NCBI RefSeq assembly: GCF_004118935.1
Contig: NZ_CP035375.1
Span: 2,542,001-2,606,000, forward strand
DNA: 64,000 nucleotides
Direction: 5' to 3'
Source: Salinibacterium sp. UTAS2018
GTDB lineage: Bacteria > Actinomycetota > Actinomycetes > Actinomycetales > Microbacteriaceae
Part shown: positions 48,998 through 57,361 of the stretch, in pieces
Numbering within the stretch: position 1 is the stretch's first letter
Layout: every line of letters begins with the position of its first letter
The notes under the pieces: model-generated
The model's database searches: none
Seen by the model: only the letters and a program-made list of their open reading frames with translations
Told to the model about the DNA's origin: nothing
Position numbers and translations under genes: made by a program

Positions 48998-50095
48998 GTG
49001 ACTGATTCTTCGCGCCTCTCTGACCCTGTTCCCTTCGTCGCCCGCCGGCGGCTCACCGCCGAACCTGATGCCCCTCAGGGGCTACGGCTGGGCAATCGCG
49101 GTGGCGTGGGTGTCGGGGCTGCGGCCGTGCGGTCGGCGATAGCCTCCGGATCAGTCTCTGCTTCGGCCGGCGCTCTGCACGATTTCGGCCCGCTTGCACC
49201 GTACGTGGGGCGCCCCAACACCACCGATGTGTTCGTCAATGGTGCCCAGAACGTGTGGATCGACCGCGGTGGTGGCCTCGAACCCATCGGCGATGTCGGC
49301 ATGACTGAGGGTGACCTCCGGGCGCTTGCCGTGCGTCTCATCAGCCTCGGCGGCAGGCACATCGACGAAGCAACTCCGTGCGTGGATGTTCGGCTCACCG
49401 GCGGAGTGCGCGTCCATGCCGTCCTTCCGCCGATCTCTGCCAGTGGAACACTGCTCTCGATTCGAGTGCCCAGTCGAGAACCGTTGGGGCTCGCTGAGCT
49501 GGACTTCGCGGGATTCTTCAATGACGTGCCTCGCGAGCGCATCCAGGCGCTCATTGAGCAGCGTGAGAATGTCTTGATTTCCGGCGCTTCCGGTGCCGGA
49601 AAGACCACCTTTCTTGGCGCCTTTCTGGCAGCCGCGTCAGAAAGCGAACGGATCGTGGCCATCGAAGACGTTGCGGAGCTGCGGGTCGAACACCCCCACT
49701 TCGTCTCCCTCGAAGCCCGGCAAGCCAACCTCGAAGGTGCCGGGGGATACGGCCTCTCCGCGCTCGTACGCGAAGCCCTTCGGATGCGCCCCGACCGGCT
49801 CGTCGTCGGCGAATGTCGTGGCGCCGAAATTCGCGAACTCCTGAGCGCCCTCAACACCGGTCACGACGGTGGAGCCGGAACACTGCACGCCAATTCACTC
49901 CGCGACGTGCCCAGCCGCCTCGAAGCGCTCGGTGCCCTCGCCGGCCTCGACGCGACCGCTATCGCCCGTCAAGCCGTTAGCGCGATCGGAGCCGTGCTCC
50001 ACATCGATCGCGTCGACGGGCGCCGCAGGCTTACCCGCCTCGGCCGCCTCGAACTCGACGCCAACGACCGGCTCACCGTCGCCGAAATCGAATGA
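48998..50095 (+). CDS. Tad/Flp pilus assembly ATPase TadA (CpaF type)
   Basis: The 365-residue secretion ATPase drives assembly of thin pili. It has TDVFVNGAQNVWIDRGGGLEPIG, the P-loop ISGASGAGKTTFLGAF, the Asp box (IVAIEDVAELRVEHPHFVSLEAR) and the Walker B/His segments LRMRPDRLVVGECRGAE and TGHDGGAGTLHANS. It is the first gene of a compact actinobacterial Tad locus (tadA, fused tadBC, DUF4244, TadE, second TadE-like), as in mycobacterial Rv3659c-Rv3654c. The next gene overlaps in ATGA. Confidence 0.9.
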   Translation: MTDSSRLSDPVPFVARRRLTAEPDAPQGLRLGNRGGVGVGAAAVRSAIASGSVSASAGALHDFGPLAPYVGRPNTTDVFVNGAQNVWIDRGGGLEPIGDVGMTEGDLRALAVRLISLGGRHIDEATPCVDVRLTGGVRVHAVLPPISASGTLLSIRVPSREPLGLAELDFAGFFNDVPRERIQALIEQRENVLISGASGAGKTTFLGAFLAAASESERIVAIEDVAELRVEHPHFVSLEARQANLEGAGGYGLSALVREALRMRPDRLVVGECRGAEIRELLSALNTGHDGGAGTLHANSLRDVPSRLEALGALAGLDATAIARQAVSAIGAVLHIDRVDGRRRLTRLGRLELDANDRLTVAEIE

Positions 50096-51009
50096 AAGCC
50101 GTGCCGAGTCAACTGCCCGATGTTGCCAGCACAACCCAGCGACTGGCCGTACTGCTGCACGCAGGGTTGACTCCTACTTCGGCCTGGCAGCACGTTGCGC
50201 GCGGCCGCGCCGAGAGCACCGTTGCCGCGGCGGTAGCGGTGGAGAGCGGCGAACCGGGAGGGGCACCAGAACGTATCTTTCGGGCATCCGCGGGGTTGGC
50301 AGTATTGGATCGGCAAGCGTGGAACTCTCTCGCCGCAGCGTGGTTCGTGGCGGGCCAAGTGGGAGCGCCGCTGGCAGGAGCGCTGCGTACCCATGCGAGG
50401 GCGTTGCGGATGCTCGTGCACAGCCAGCGCGAAGTCGCCACCGCCTTAGCGGCTCCGGTGTCGACCGCGCGTATGGTTCTGGCGTTGCCCGCTGTGGGCC
50501 TCATCTTCGGGGCGCTGCTGGGGTTCGACACCCTCGGGGTGCTGTTCACGACGCCTATCGGGTGGGGCTGTCTCGTGATCGGTGGCGGGCTGATTCTGAC
50601 CGCGGTGCGGTGGAACCGGCGGCTTGTGCGTTCCGCCACCCCGAAGCGGGCAGCGCCAGGGTTGGAGTGCGAGCTCATGGCTGTCGCGGTCTCGGGCGGG
50701 GGTTCGCTGGTTCCGGCACGCGCCATCGTGACGGAGGCGCTCGAGCGGTTCGCGTTGCCCGGTGATGGCGATCACCTCGACGAGGTGCTGCAGCTTTCCC
50801 ACGAGGCAGGCGTGCCCGCGGCTGAACTGTTGCGGGCCGAAGCTGATGAGCTCAGGCTGACTGCCGATGCGGATGCTCGCACCGCCGCCGCCGCACTCTC
50901 GGTGCAACTCATGCTCCCGCTCGGGCTGTGCGTGCTGCCCGCGTTCATGGTGCTCGGAGTGTTGCCGCTCATGGTCGCGGTGATCTCCTCCACCGTGGAC
51001 GGGTTCTAG
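50092..51009 (+). CDS. TadB/TadC-like pilus membrane platform, apparently fused
   Basis: The 305-residue protein has two halves. The first (LLHAGLTPTSAWQHVARG to about residue 185) ends in membrane helices like TadB. The second (GLECELMAVAVSGGGSLVPARAIVTEALERF to ADADARTAAAALSVQLMLPLGLCVLPAFMVLG) has the secretion-system F fold and a final helix pair like TadC. In mycobacteria these are two genes; here they are one frame. The platform would sit in the membrane and couple to the ATPase upstream. The GC content is high for the window. Confidence 0.75.
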   Translation: MKAVPSQLPDVASTTQRLAVLLHAGLTPTSAWQHVARGRAESTVAAAVAVESGEPGGAPERIFRASAGLAVLDRQAWNSLAAAWFVAGQVGAPLAGALRTHARALRMLVHSQREVATALAAPVSTARMVLALPAVGLIFGALLGFDTLGVLFTTPIGWGCLVIGGGLILTAVRWNRRLVRSATPKRAAPGLECELMAVAVSGGGSLVPARAIVTEALERFALPGDGDHLDEVLQLSHEAGVPAAELLRAEADELRLTADADARTAAAALSVQLMLPLGLCVLPAFMVLGVLPLMVAVISSTVDGF

Positions 51010-51257
51010 CGTCGCTCCAACACCTCGGCTTCGACGGCGTCGAGCGCACTGCGTCGTTGGCGCTGCTGCAGCACTAAGCCGCGTATTCCGACGACGATCA
51101 AGCTGATGCTCAGCGCCGCTGAAACCGACATGGTGGCGAACTGCCACCATGTGGCGGCGTCGATGAGCAGAGAGACCGTTAGTCCGGCCGCCGCTAGACC
51201 GAACAACAAACTCGCCCATGCGATCGCTGGTGATTCTTTCTCAGTATTGGCCGACAT
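51006..51257 (-). CDS. Small two-helix membrane protein, unknown
   Basis: The 83-residue protein has two hydrophobic segments (IAWASLLFGLAAAGLTVSLLI and FATMSVSAALSISLIVVGIRGLVL) and a charged tail. It lies on the opposite strand inside the Tad locus, and its 3' end overlaps that of the fused tadBC gene by four bases. The ATG at 51257 gives MSANTEKESPA; a GTG two codons earlier is possible. I cannot assign a function, and a role with pili is only suggested by position. Confidence 0.6.
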   Translation of the reverse strand: MSANTEKESPAIAWASLLFGLAAAGLTVSLLIDAATWWQFATMSVSAALSISLIVVGIRGLVLQQRQRRSALDAVEAEVLERR

Positions 51258-51458
51258 GCCCACGAGTATACGTCGGCAAGAGCGTTCGGCAGCGAGTGCG
51301 TTGAGCTCCGGACTTCATGGCCGCCGTCATCTCATCCACTGTCCGTGAGTTCTCGCGAAGTTGCACACATCAGTCGCCGCTGCGCCAACCAGGTGCCGTT
51401 CTCGGCAGGCTTGAATCACTCGGCCGCAGACTGCGCACAGCGCATGAAGGAGTACCTC

Positions 51459-51719
51459 ATGAACGACCCACACCTCATCAGCTTTCCCGCCCTCGAACCG
51501 GGGCGCGCACAGCGCTCCCGACTCAGCGGAGTAACCGCGCTCTCGCGGCGGCTGCAGGGTCGTCTCCGCTCTGAGCGCGGTGCCGCCACCGCCGAATATG
51601 CCATCACGACGCTTGCCGCGGTTGGCTTTGCTGGCTTGCTCGTGGTCGTATTGCGCTCGGGCGAAGTGCGCGGCATGCTCACCGACATTGTGCGCAGTGC
51701 TCTTTCTATCCCCGCTTAA
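51459..51719 (+). CDS. Flp-pilin-like protein, DUF4244 family
   Basis: The 86-residue product has a basic N-terminal part and the pilin-like segment ERGAATAEYAITTLAAVGFAGLLVVVL, where the helix follows a Glu as in prepilins. This matches the DUF4244 family always found in actinobacterial Tad loci (Rv3656c type). AAGGAG lies six bases before the ATG at 51459; longer open frames upstream are not supported. It is probably the major pilus subunit. I see no prepilin peptidase gene in the window. Confidence 0.8.
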   Translation: MNDPHLISFPALEPGRAQRSRLSGVTALSRRLQGRLRSERGAATAEYAITTLAAVGFAGLLVVVLRSGEVRGMLTDIVRSALSIPA

Positions 51720-51747
51720 GCGCAGGCGCCGCCGCACACGTCAGCGA

Positions 51748-52119
51748 GTGACGGAGCGCAGGCGGGCGTCGTCACTCGCGGTGAACAGGGAGCGGGGCAG
51801 CGTGACCGCGGAATTCGCGTTGGCAATGCCCGCCGTGGCTTTGGTGCTGGTCTGCTGTCTCAGCGGAGTGCAACTTGCCGGGCTGCAAGTGCGCCTGCAG
51901 GATGCGGCAGCCGCGTCGGCACGCAGCCTGGCCCGAGACGAAAGCCCCGGCACCGTCGCAGCCACCGCATCCGCTCTCGTCGCGTCAGCACGGCTCAGCT
52001 CTCACCAGCGCGACAACCTTGTGTGCGCCACCGTCACGTCCCCCGCGCGCAACGCACTGCTGGGGCTCTTGCCGATCACGTTGAGCGCCAGCAGCTGTGC
52101 GCTCGCGGGAGGTAAATAG
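51748..52119 (+). CDS. TadE-family pilus protein
   Basis: The protein (about 123 residues) has GSVTAEFALAMPAVALVLVCCLSGVQL, the TadE signature with a Glu before the helix, then a soluble part with two cysteines (NLVCATVT, SSCALAG) that may form a disulfide. The start is uncertain: a GTG at 51748 or 51781 is possible, and neither has a strong ribosome site. Its stop overlaps the start of the next gene. It would be a minor pseudopilin. Confidence 0.7.
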   Translation: MTERRRASSLAVNRERGSVTAEFALAMPAVALVLVCCLSGVQLAGLQVRLQDAAAASARSLARDESPGTVAATASALVASARLSSHQRDNLVCATVTSPARNALLGLLPITLSASSCALAGGK

Positions 52120-52535
52120 TGTGCCCGGCCAGTGAGAGTGGAGGTATGGCCAAGGGGCAGCTGCGGTGGAGAAGTGGTCTAGCCGCGCGAACAGGCGGCG
52201 AACGCGGCGCAGGAACACTGCTCATGGTCGGCCTTGTCGCAACCGTGATTGTGATCACCGCACTCGTTGTTCCCCTCTATTGGGCGCTCAGTGTTCGACA
52301 CGCGCTCGCCGCGGCAACGGATGCCGCGGCGCTCGCCGCGGCCGACACCGCGAGTGGACTTGTTGCGGGCTACCCCTGCGACAACGCAGAGCTACTCGCA
52401 GGCGTAAATGACGCCCATATAAAGGAGTGCGTCGTAGATGGGCGTATCGTGACAGTTACCGCAAGTCGCCGCATCCTCGGCATACTGGTCACAACGAGCG
52501 CCACAGCAGGCCCACCCCCAACCGGGGCGAATTAG
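52119..52535 (+). CDS. TadE-like protein of the Rv3654c type
   Basis: The 138-residue protein has GERGAGTLLMVGLVATVIVITALVVPLYWALS followed by RHALAAATDAAALAAADTASG. This is the pattern of the last gene of actinobacterial Tad loci, a flp-related secreted protein with an N-terminal helix. GGGAGG six bases before the GTG at 52119 sets the start; an ATG nine codons later is a weaker choice. Two cysteines (YPCDN, KECVV) may pair outside the cell. Confidence 0.75.
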   Translation: MCPASESGGMAKGQLRWRSGLAARTGGERGAGTLLMVGLVATVIVITALVVPLYWALSVRHALAAATDAAALAAADTASGLVAGYPCDNAELLAGVNDAHIKECVVDGRIVTVTASRRILGILVTTSATAGPPPTGAN

Positions 52536-52617
52536 GCAAGTGAGCGGTCGGTGTGTGTATTGTGTCGCTGACAGTGGCGCTGCCACCGGTCAAGTGCGTC
52601 ATCATCCAAGGAGTCCC

Positions 52618-55554
52618 GTGTCTGGCACCAAAAAACTTGTCATTGTCGAGTCGCCCACCAAGGCCAAGACGATAGCCAAGTACCTCGGTGACGACTACGA
52701 CGTGCTCTCCTCGGTCGGCCACATTCGCGACCTCGTCGAACCCCGAAACCTGCCGCCCGAGCTCAAGAAAGGCTCGCTCGGCAAGTTCTCGGTCGACGTC
52801 GACAACGGCTTCGAGCCGTACTACGTCGTCTCCGACGCTAAGAAGAAAACCGTCAGCGAACTGAAGAAAGCGCTCAGCGGAGCGAACGAACTCTTCCTCG
52901 CAACTGATGAGGACCGCGAGGGTGAAGCCATCGCGTGGCACCTCCTTCAAGTGCTGAAGCCCAAAGTTCCAGTGAAGCGCATGGTGTTCCACGAGATCAC
53001 CGAGGACGCCATCGAAGCGGCCATCAACAACACCCGCGATGTCGACACCGCCCTCGTCGATGCTCAAGAAACCCGCCGCATCCTCGACCGTCTCTACGGT
53101 TACGAAATCTCTCCCGTGCTCTGGCGCAAGGTTGGCCCCGGGCTCTCCGCCGGCCGCGTGCAGTCCGCCGCTACTCGCCTTGTCGTTGAGCGCGAACGCG
53201 AACGACTCGCTTTCATCACCGCCAACTACTGGGACCTCATCGCCCAACTCTCGCCCGACAGCGAAACCAACGGCTTCGAATCCAAGCTCGTGCGCCTCGA
53301 CGGCAAGCGCGTTGCCGCCGGCCGCGACTTCGATGACCGCGGAAACCTCAAGGGCGAAGCCGTAGCCCTCGACGAGAAGGCCGCTCAAACGCTCGCCGAT
53401 GCCCTGCGGATGCCGAGCACCACCATTACCGTAAAAACGGTCGAGACCAAGCCCTACACGCGTCGCCCCGCAGCACCCTTCACCACTTCAACGCTGCAGC
53501 AGGAGGCCGGCCGCAAGCTGCGCTACTCCGCTCGCCAGACCATGAGCGTTGCCCAGTCGCTGTACGAAAACGGTTACATCACCTATATGCGAACCGACTC
53601 CTCGTCGCTTTCGCAGCAGGCCATCAGCGCCGCTCGCACCCAGGCTGTCGCCCTCTACGGTGCCGACGCTGTGCCCGACAAGCCCCGCGTCTACGCCAGC
53701 AAGAGCAAGAACGCTCAAGAGGCCCACGAAGCTATTCGACCCTCGGGAGACACCTTCCGCACGCCGAGCGAACTTCAATCGACACTGCGCGGAAACGACT
53801 TCAAGCTCTACGAACTGATCTGGAAGCGCACCGTCGCCTCGCAGATGGCCGACGCCAAGGGATCAACGGCATCCATCACGATCGCTGCCGGTGAAGCTCC
53901 CGTTGCCGAATTCTCGGCCAGCGGAACCATCATCACTTTCCGCGGCTTCATGCAGGCCTACGAAGAAGGCCAAGACGAAGAGCGCAACGCCAGCGCCGAG
54001 CCCAAAGAAGCGAAACTGCCTCCGCTCAAGGAAGGCCAAACGCTCACGCTTCTCGACGTCGAAGCCAAGGGTCACGAGACAAGCCCGCCCCCGCGTTACA
54101 CCGAAGCCAGCCTCGTCAAGAAGCTTGAAGAGCTCGGTATTGGTCGCCCGTCGACCTACGCGTCGATCATCTCCACGATCATCGACCGCGGCTACATCAC
54201 GCCGCGCGGCCAGGCACTCGTGCCTAACTGGATTGCGTTCTCCGTAATCCGTTTGCTCGAAGAGTACTTCGGCGACCTCGTGCAGTACGACTTCACCGCT
54301 GGCATGGAAGACGACCTCGACCGCATTGCGGGAGGAACCCAGAACCGCGTGGAGTGGCTGCAGTCGTTCTACTTCGGCGACGACAAGTACCGCGGCCTGC
54401 GCACCGTCATCGACAACCTCGGCGAGATCGATGCCAAGGAAATCAACTCGATGAAGTTGTCGGATGACGTAACCCTGCGCATCGGCAAGTACGGTCCGTA
54501 CCTCGAGACCCCCAGTGACGACCCGGAGAAGCCGCGCCGCGTCAACATTCCCGAAGCTCTTGCGCCCGACGAGCTCACCCTCGCCAAGGCAATCGAACTC
54601 ATCGAAGCACCCGTTATCGGCGACCGCGTCATCGGTGTCAACCCGGAAAACGGCAAAGAGATCGTTGCGAAGGACGGCCGCTTCGGCCCCTACGTGACTG
54701 AGCTTGAGCCAGAACCCGAGCCCGTTCCGGAGCCCGTCGAAGAGATCGACCCCAAGACCGGCGAAGTGAAGAAGGCTAAGAAGCCAAAGAAGGTCGCCGC
54801 GGTGAAGCCGCGTACGGCATCCATCTTCAAGACGATGGACCTCGACACCGTCGACCTCGACACCGCGCTCAAGCTGCTCAGCCTTCCGCGGGTGGTCGGC
54901 CTCGACCCCGAGTCGGGCGCCGAAATCACGGCTCAGAACGGCCGCTACGGCCCGTACCTCAAGAAGGGCGTCGAAACTCGATCCCTCACGAGTGAAGACC
55001 TCATCTTCGACATCGATGTAGCCGGAGCAGTCGAGCTCTACGCCCAGCCCAAGTACGGCAACCGCGCAGCATCCAGTGCTCTCAAAGAGTTCGACGCTGA
55101 CCCGGTGAGCGAAAAGCCGATCAAGATCAAGGACGGCCGCTTCGGGGCTTACGTGACCGACGGCACTACTAACGCCACCATCCCGCGCGGCGAGACTGTG
55201 GAAGACGTGGACTTCGAGCGCGCCGTTCAACTGCTCGCCGACAAGCGTGCCAAGGGACCGGTCAAGCGCAAGACGGCAGCGAAGAAACCCGCCGCGAAGA
55301 AGCCAGCGGCCAAGAAGCCAGCCGCTAAGAAGCCGGCAGCCAAGAAACCTGCGGCAAAGAAGCCTGCTGCTAAGACCACGGCAACGAAGACCACGGCAGC
55401 GAAAACGACAGCGGCGAAGGCGACGGCTACCAAGGCCGCAGCGACAAAGACTGCCGCCACAAAGCCCGCAGCGAAAAAGCCTGCAGCGAAGAAGCCGGCC
55501 GCAGCAAAGCCAGCCGCAAAGCCTGCGGCGTCGGCTGCTCCCGAAACGGAGTAG
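52618..55554 (+). CDS. topA: DNA topoisomerase I
   Basis: TopA relaxes negative supercoils. The 978-residue protein has the Toprim motif DEDREGEAIAWHL, the active-site Tyr in NGYITYMRTDSSSLS, and DDLDRIAGG. Its C-terminal repeat domains have the pattern GRFGPYVT (three to four copies), which replaces zinc fingers in actinobacteria. The last 100 residues are a Lys/Ala tail of the kind that in mycobacterial TopA aids strand passage. The GTG at 52618 has AAGGAG upstream and gives MSGTKKLVIVESPTKAKTI. tmk follows after one base. Confidence 0.96.
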   Translation: MSGTKKLVIVESPTKAKTIAKYLGDDYDVLSSVGHIRDLVEPRNLPPELKKGSLGKFSVDVDNGFEPYYVVSDAKKKTVSELKKALSGANELFLATDEDREGEAIAWHLLQVLKPKVPVKRMVFHEITEDAIEAAINNTRDVDTALVDAQETRRILDRLYGYEISPVLWRKVGPGLSAGRVQSAATRLVVERERERLAFITANYWDLIAQLSPDSETNGFESKLVRLDGKRVAAGRDFDDRGNLKGEAVALDEKAAQTLADALRMPSTTITVKTVETKPYTRRPAAPFTTSTLQQEAGRKLRYSARQTMSVAQSLYENGYITYMRTDSSSLSQQAISAARTQAVALYGADAVPDKPRVYASKSKNAQEAHEAIRPSGDTFRTPSELQSTLRGNDFKLYELIWKRTVASQMADAKGSTASITIAAGEAPVAEFSASGTIITFRGFMQAYEEGQDEERNASAEPKEAKLPPLKEGQTLTLLDVEAKGHETSPPPRYTEASLVKKLEELGIGRPSTYASIISTIIDRGYITPRGQALVPNWIAFSVIRLLEEYFGDLVQYDFTAGMEDDLDRIAGGTQNRVEWLQSFYFGDDKYRGLRTVIDNLGEIDAKEINSMKLSDDVTLRIGKYGPYLETPSDDPEKPRRVNIPEALAPDELTLAKAIELIEAPVIGDRVIGVNPENGKEIVAKDGRFGPYVTELEPEPEPVPEPVEEIDPKTGEVKKAKKPKKVAAVKPRTASIFKTMDLDTVDLDTALKLLSLPRVVGLDPESGAEITAQNGRYGPYLKKGVETRSLTSEDLIFDIDVAGAVELYAQPKYGNRAASSALKEFDADPVSEKPIKIKDGRFGAYVTDGTTNATIPRGETVEDVDFERAVQLLADKRAKGPVKRKTAAKKPAAKKPAAKKPAAKKPAAKKPAAKKPAAKTTATKTTAAKTTAAKATATKAAATKTAATKPAAKKPAAKKPAAAKPAAKPAASAAPETE
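55260..55550 (+). repeat. Lys/Ala-rich tail repeats of topA
   Basis: The coding sequence is built of KPAAK and KTTAA-type units in about 90 residues. It is a basic, disordered DNA-binding tail. The repeated codons make it prone to changes in length. Confidence 0.85.
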
Positions 55555-55555
55555 C

Positions 55556-56185
55556 GTGCCCGGTCTTTTCATCACCCTCGAGGGCGGCGACGGCGTGGGT
55601 AAGACCACGCAAGCGCAGCTTCTCGTCGATTGGCTCACGCAGGCCGGTCACACCGTGGTTGTTACTCGCGAGCCCGGCGGCACCGACCTCGGCCTCGAAC
55701 TTCGCGAGATTGTGCTCCACCGCCGTGGGGCAATGGACCCGCGCGCTGAGGCACTCATCTACGCCGCCGATCGCGCCCACCACATCGCTACCGTTGTGCG
55801 CCCCGCGCTCGAACGCGGCGAGATCGTCGTGCAGGATCGCTATATCGACTCCTCGGAGGCTTATCAGGGGGCGGGGCGAGTGCTCGGCTCCGACGAAGTA
55901 CGGGAGCTCTCCCTGTGGGCCACCCAGGGGCTTCTGCCCGACGTCACGGTGTTGCTCGACCTCGACCCGGCCGACTCTCGAAAGCGCCTCGATAGCGCGC
56001 GCACTCGCTACGATCGCCTCGAAGCGGAGAAGCAAGAATTTCACACTCGAGTGCGCGACGCGTTCCTCGAACGAGCGGCGAAAGAACCCGAACGTATCCT
56101 GGTGATGGATGCCGCCCTCGAGATCTCTGAGATCGCGACGGCCATCCGGGAGCGCATCCAGAATCACCTCCCGCAACCCGCCTAG
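55556..56185 (+). CDS. tmk: Thymidylate kinase
   Basis: Tmk phosphorylates dTMP to dTDP. The 209-residue enzyme has the P-loop LEGGDGVGKTTQAQLL, TREPGGTDLGLELR, DRYIDSSEAYQGAGRVLG and the later LID. The GTG at 55556 lies one base after the topA stop; an in-frame region further upstream is the topA tail in another frame. topA-tmk-holB is a conserved actinobacterial order. Confidence 0.95.
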   Translation: MPGLFITLEGGDGVGKTTQAQLLVDWLTQAGHTVVVTREPGGTDLGLELREIVLHRRGAMDPRAEALIYAADRAHHIATVVRPALERGEIVVQDRYIDSSEAYQGAGRVLGSDEVRELSLWATQGLLPDVTVLLDLDPADSRKRLDSARTRYDRLEAEKQEFHTRVRDAFLERAAKEPERILVMDAALEISEIATAIRERIQNHLPQPA

Positions 56186-56188
56186 ACT
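56183..56188 (+). promoter_or_regulatory. -10 element TAGACT before holB
   Basis: TAGACT overlaps the tmk stop codon and lies six bases before the ATG at 56195. holB can thus have its own leaderless transcript besides read-through. Confidence 0.45.
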
Positions 56189-56194
56189 GAGCGC

Positions 56195-57361
56195 ATGTCG
56201 TTGTGGGAAGGCCTGACGGGCCAAGCTGAAGCGATCGCCGTTCTTGAGGCTGCGGCCTCATCGTCGGCGTTGGGCAGTTCAGGTCAATCGTCTATGACGC
56301 ACTCGTGGTTGATCACGGGGCCGCCCGGTTCGGGCCGCTCTAACATCGCCTACGCTTTCGCCGCTGCTCTGCTGGGCACGCGGGGCGATGAAACCGAAGA
56401 GTCGGTCTACAAGCAAGTTCTGGCCCGCACGCATCCCGACCTGGGGGTGCTCAGCACCGAACGCGTCATCATCTCGATCGATGAGGTGCGCAAGCTCGTT
56501 GCGTCATCGCAGTTTTCGCCGTCAGTCGGCCACTACCGCGTGATGATTATTGAGGATGCCGACCGCATGGTCGAGCGCACCTCGAACGTTCTCCTGAAGG
56601 CGCTCGAAGAACCGCCGCCGCGAACCGTCTGGATTCTGTGCGCGCCGAGCGAAGCAGACCTCATCCCCACGATCCGCTCGCGCGTACGCAGCGTTCGCCT
56701 GCGCACGCCCGCCATCGAAGATGTGGCCCAGCTGCTGCAGGATCGCGATGGCGTTGCACCCGACATTGCGTTGCGGGCCGCGCGAGAAGCACAAAGCCAC
56801 ATCGGCATGGCGCACCGTCTTGCCACCAATGCGGAGGCCCGCGAACGACGCGAACGGGCGCTCACGACCGTGCTCAACATCCGCACCGTTTCCGACGCCG
56901 TGATCGCGGCAACGTCGCTTCTCGATCTCGCGAAGGCGGATGCCGCCGCTATCACTGAAGAGAAAGATGCGAGCGAACGTGAAAGCGCTCTGCGCTCGCT
57001 CGGTGTCGCTCCCGGCGGAACAGTTCCTCCCGCTCTGCGCGTTCAGCTCAAGAACCTCGAAGAAGACCAGAAGCGGCGCGCAACACGAAGCTTGCGCGAC
57101 GGCATCGACCGCATCATGGTCGACCTGTTGTCGCTGTATCGCGACATTCTTTTGACCCAGATCGGCGCCCCAGGAGAACTCATTAACCTCAGCATCGTCA
57201 ACAACCTCACTGCGGTAGCGAACCGCACCACAGCTCCCGCGACGTTGGCCATCATGGACGGCATCGCTGAGGCTCGTCGCCGTATCGAGAGCAACGTCGC
57301 CCCGGCGCTCGCGCTCGAGGCGATGCTCGTGAAGGTGGCAGTGTCGGGGCGTGGAGCATGA
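56195..57361 (+). CDS. holB: DNA polymerase III delta' subunit
   Basis: Delta' is the stator of the clamp loader formed with DnaX and HolA. The 388-residue AAA+ protein has LTGQAEAIAVLEAAA, a P-loop in which the Lys is Arg (TGPPGSGRSNIAYAFAAAL), MIIEDADRMVERTSNVLLKALEEPPPRTVWILC and TIRSRVRSVRL. Loss of the P-loop Lys fits its non-ATPase role and is seen in actinobacterial relatives. It overlaps the next gene in ATGA. Confidence 0.93.
   Translation: MSLWEGLTGQAEAIAVLEAAASSSALGSSGQSSMTHSWLITGPPGSGRSNIAYAFAAALLGTRGDETEESVYKQVLARTHPDLGVLSTERVIISIDEVRKLVASSQFSPSVGHYRVMIIEDADRMVERTSNVLLKALEEPPPRTVWILCAPSEADLIPTIRSRVRSVRLRTPAIEDVAQLLQDRDGVAPDIALRAAREAQSHIGMAHRLATNAEARERRERALTTVLNIRTVSDAVIAATSLLDLAKADAAAITEEKDASERESALRSLGVAPGGTVPPALRVQLKNLEEDQKRRATRSLRDGIDRIMVDLLSLYRDILLTQIGAPGELINLSIVNNLTAVANRTTAPATLAIMDGIAEARRRIESNVAPALALEAMLVKVAVSGRGA

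Noticed and set aside
53863..55638. Open frame of 591 codons antisense to topA
   Set aside because: It mirrors the codon pattern of topA, has low-complexity Cys/Arg/Gly-rich content and no recognisable domain or ribosome site.
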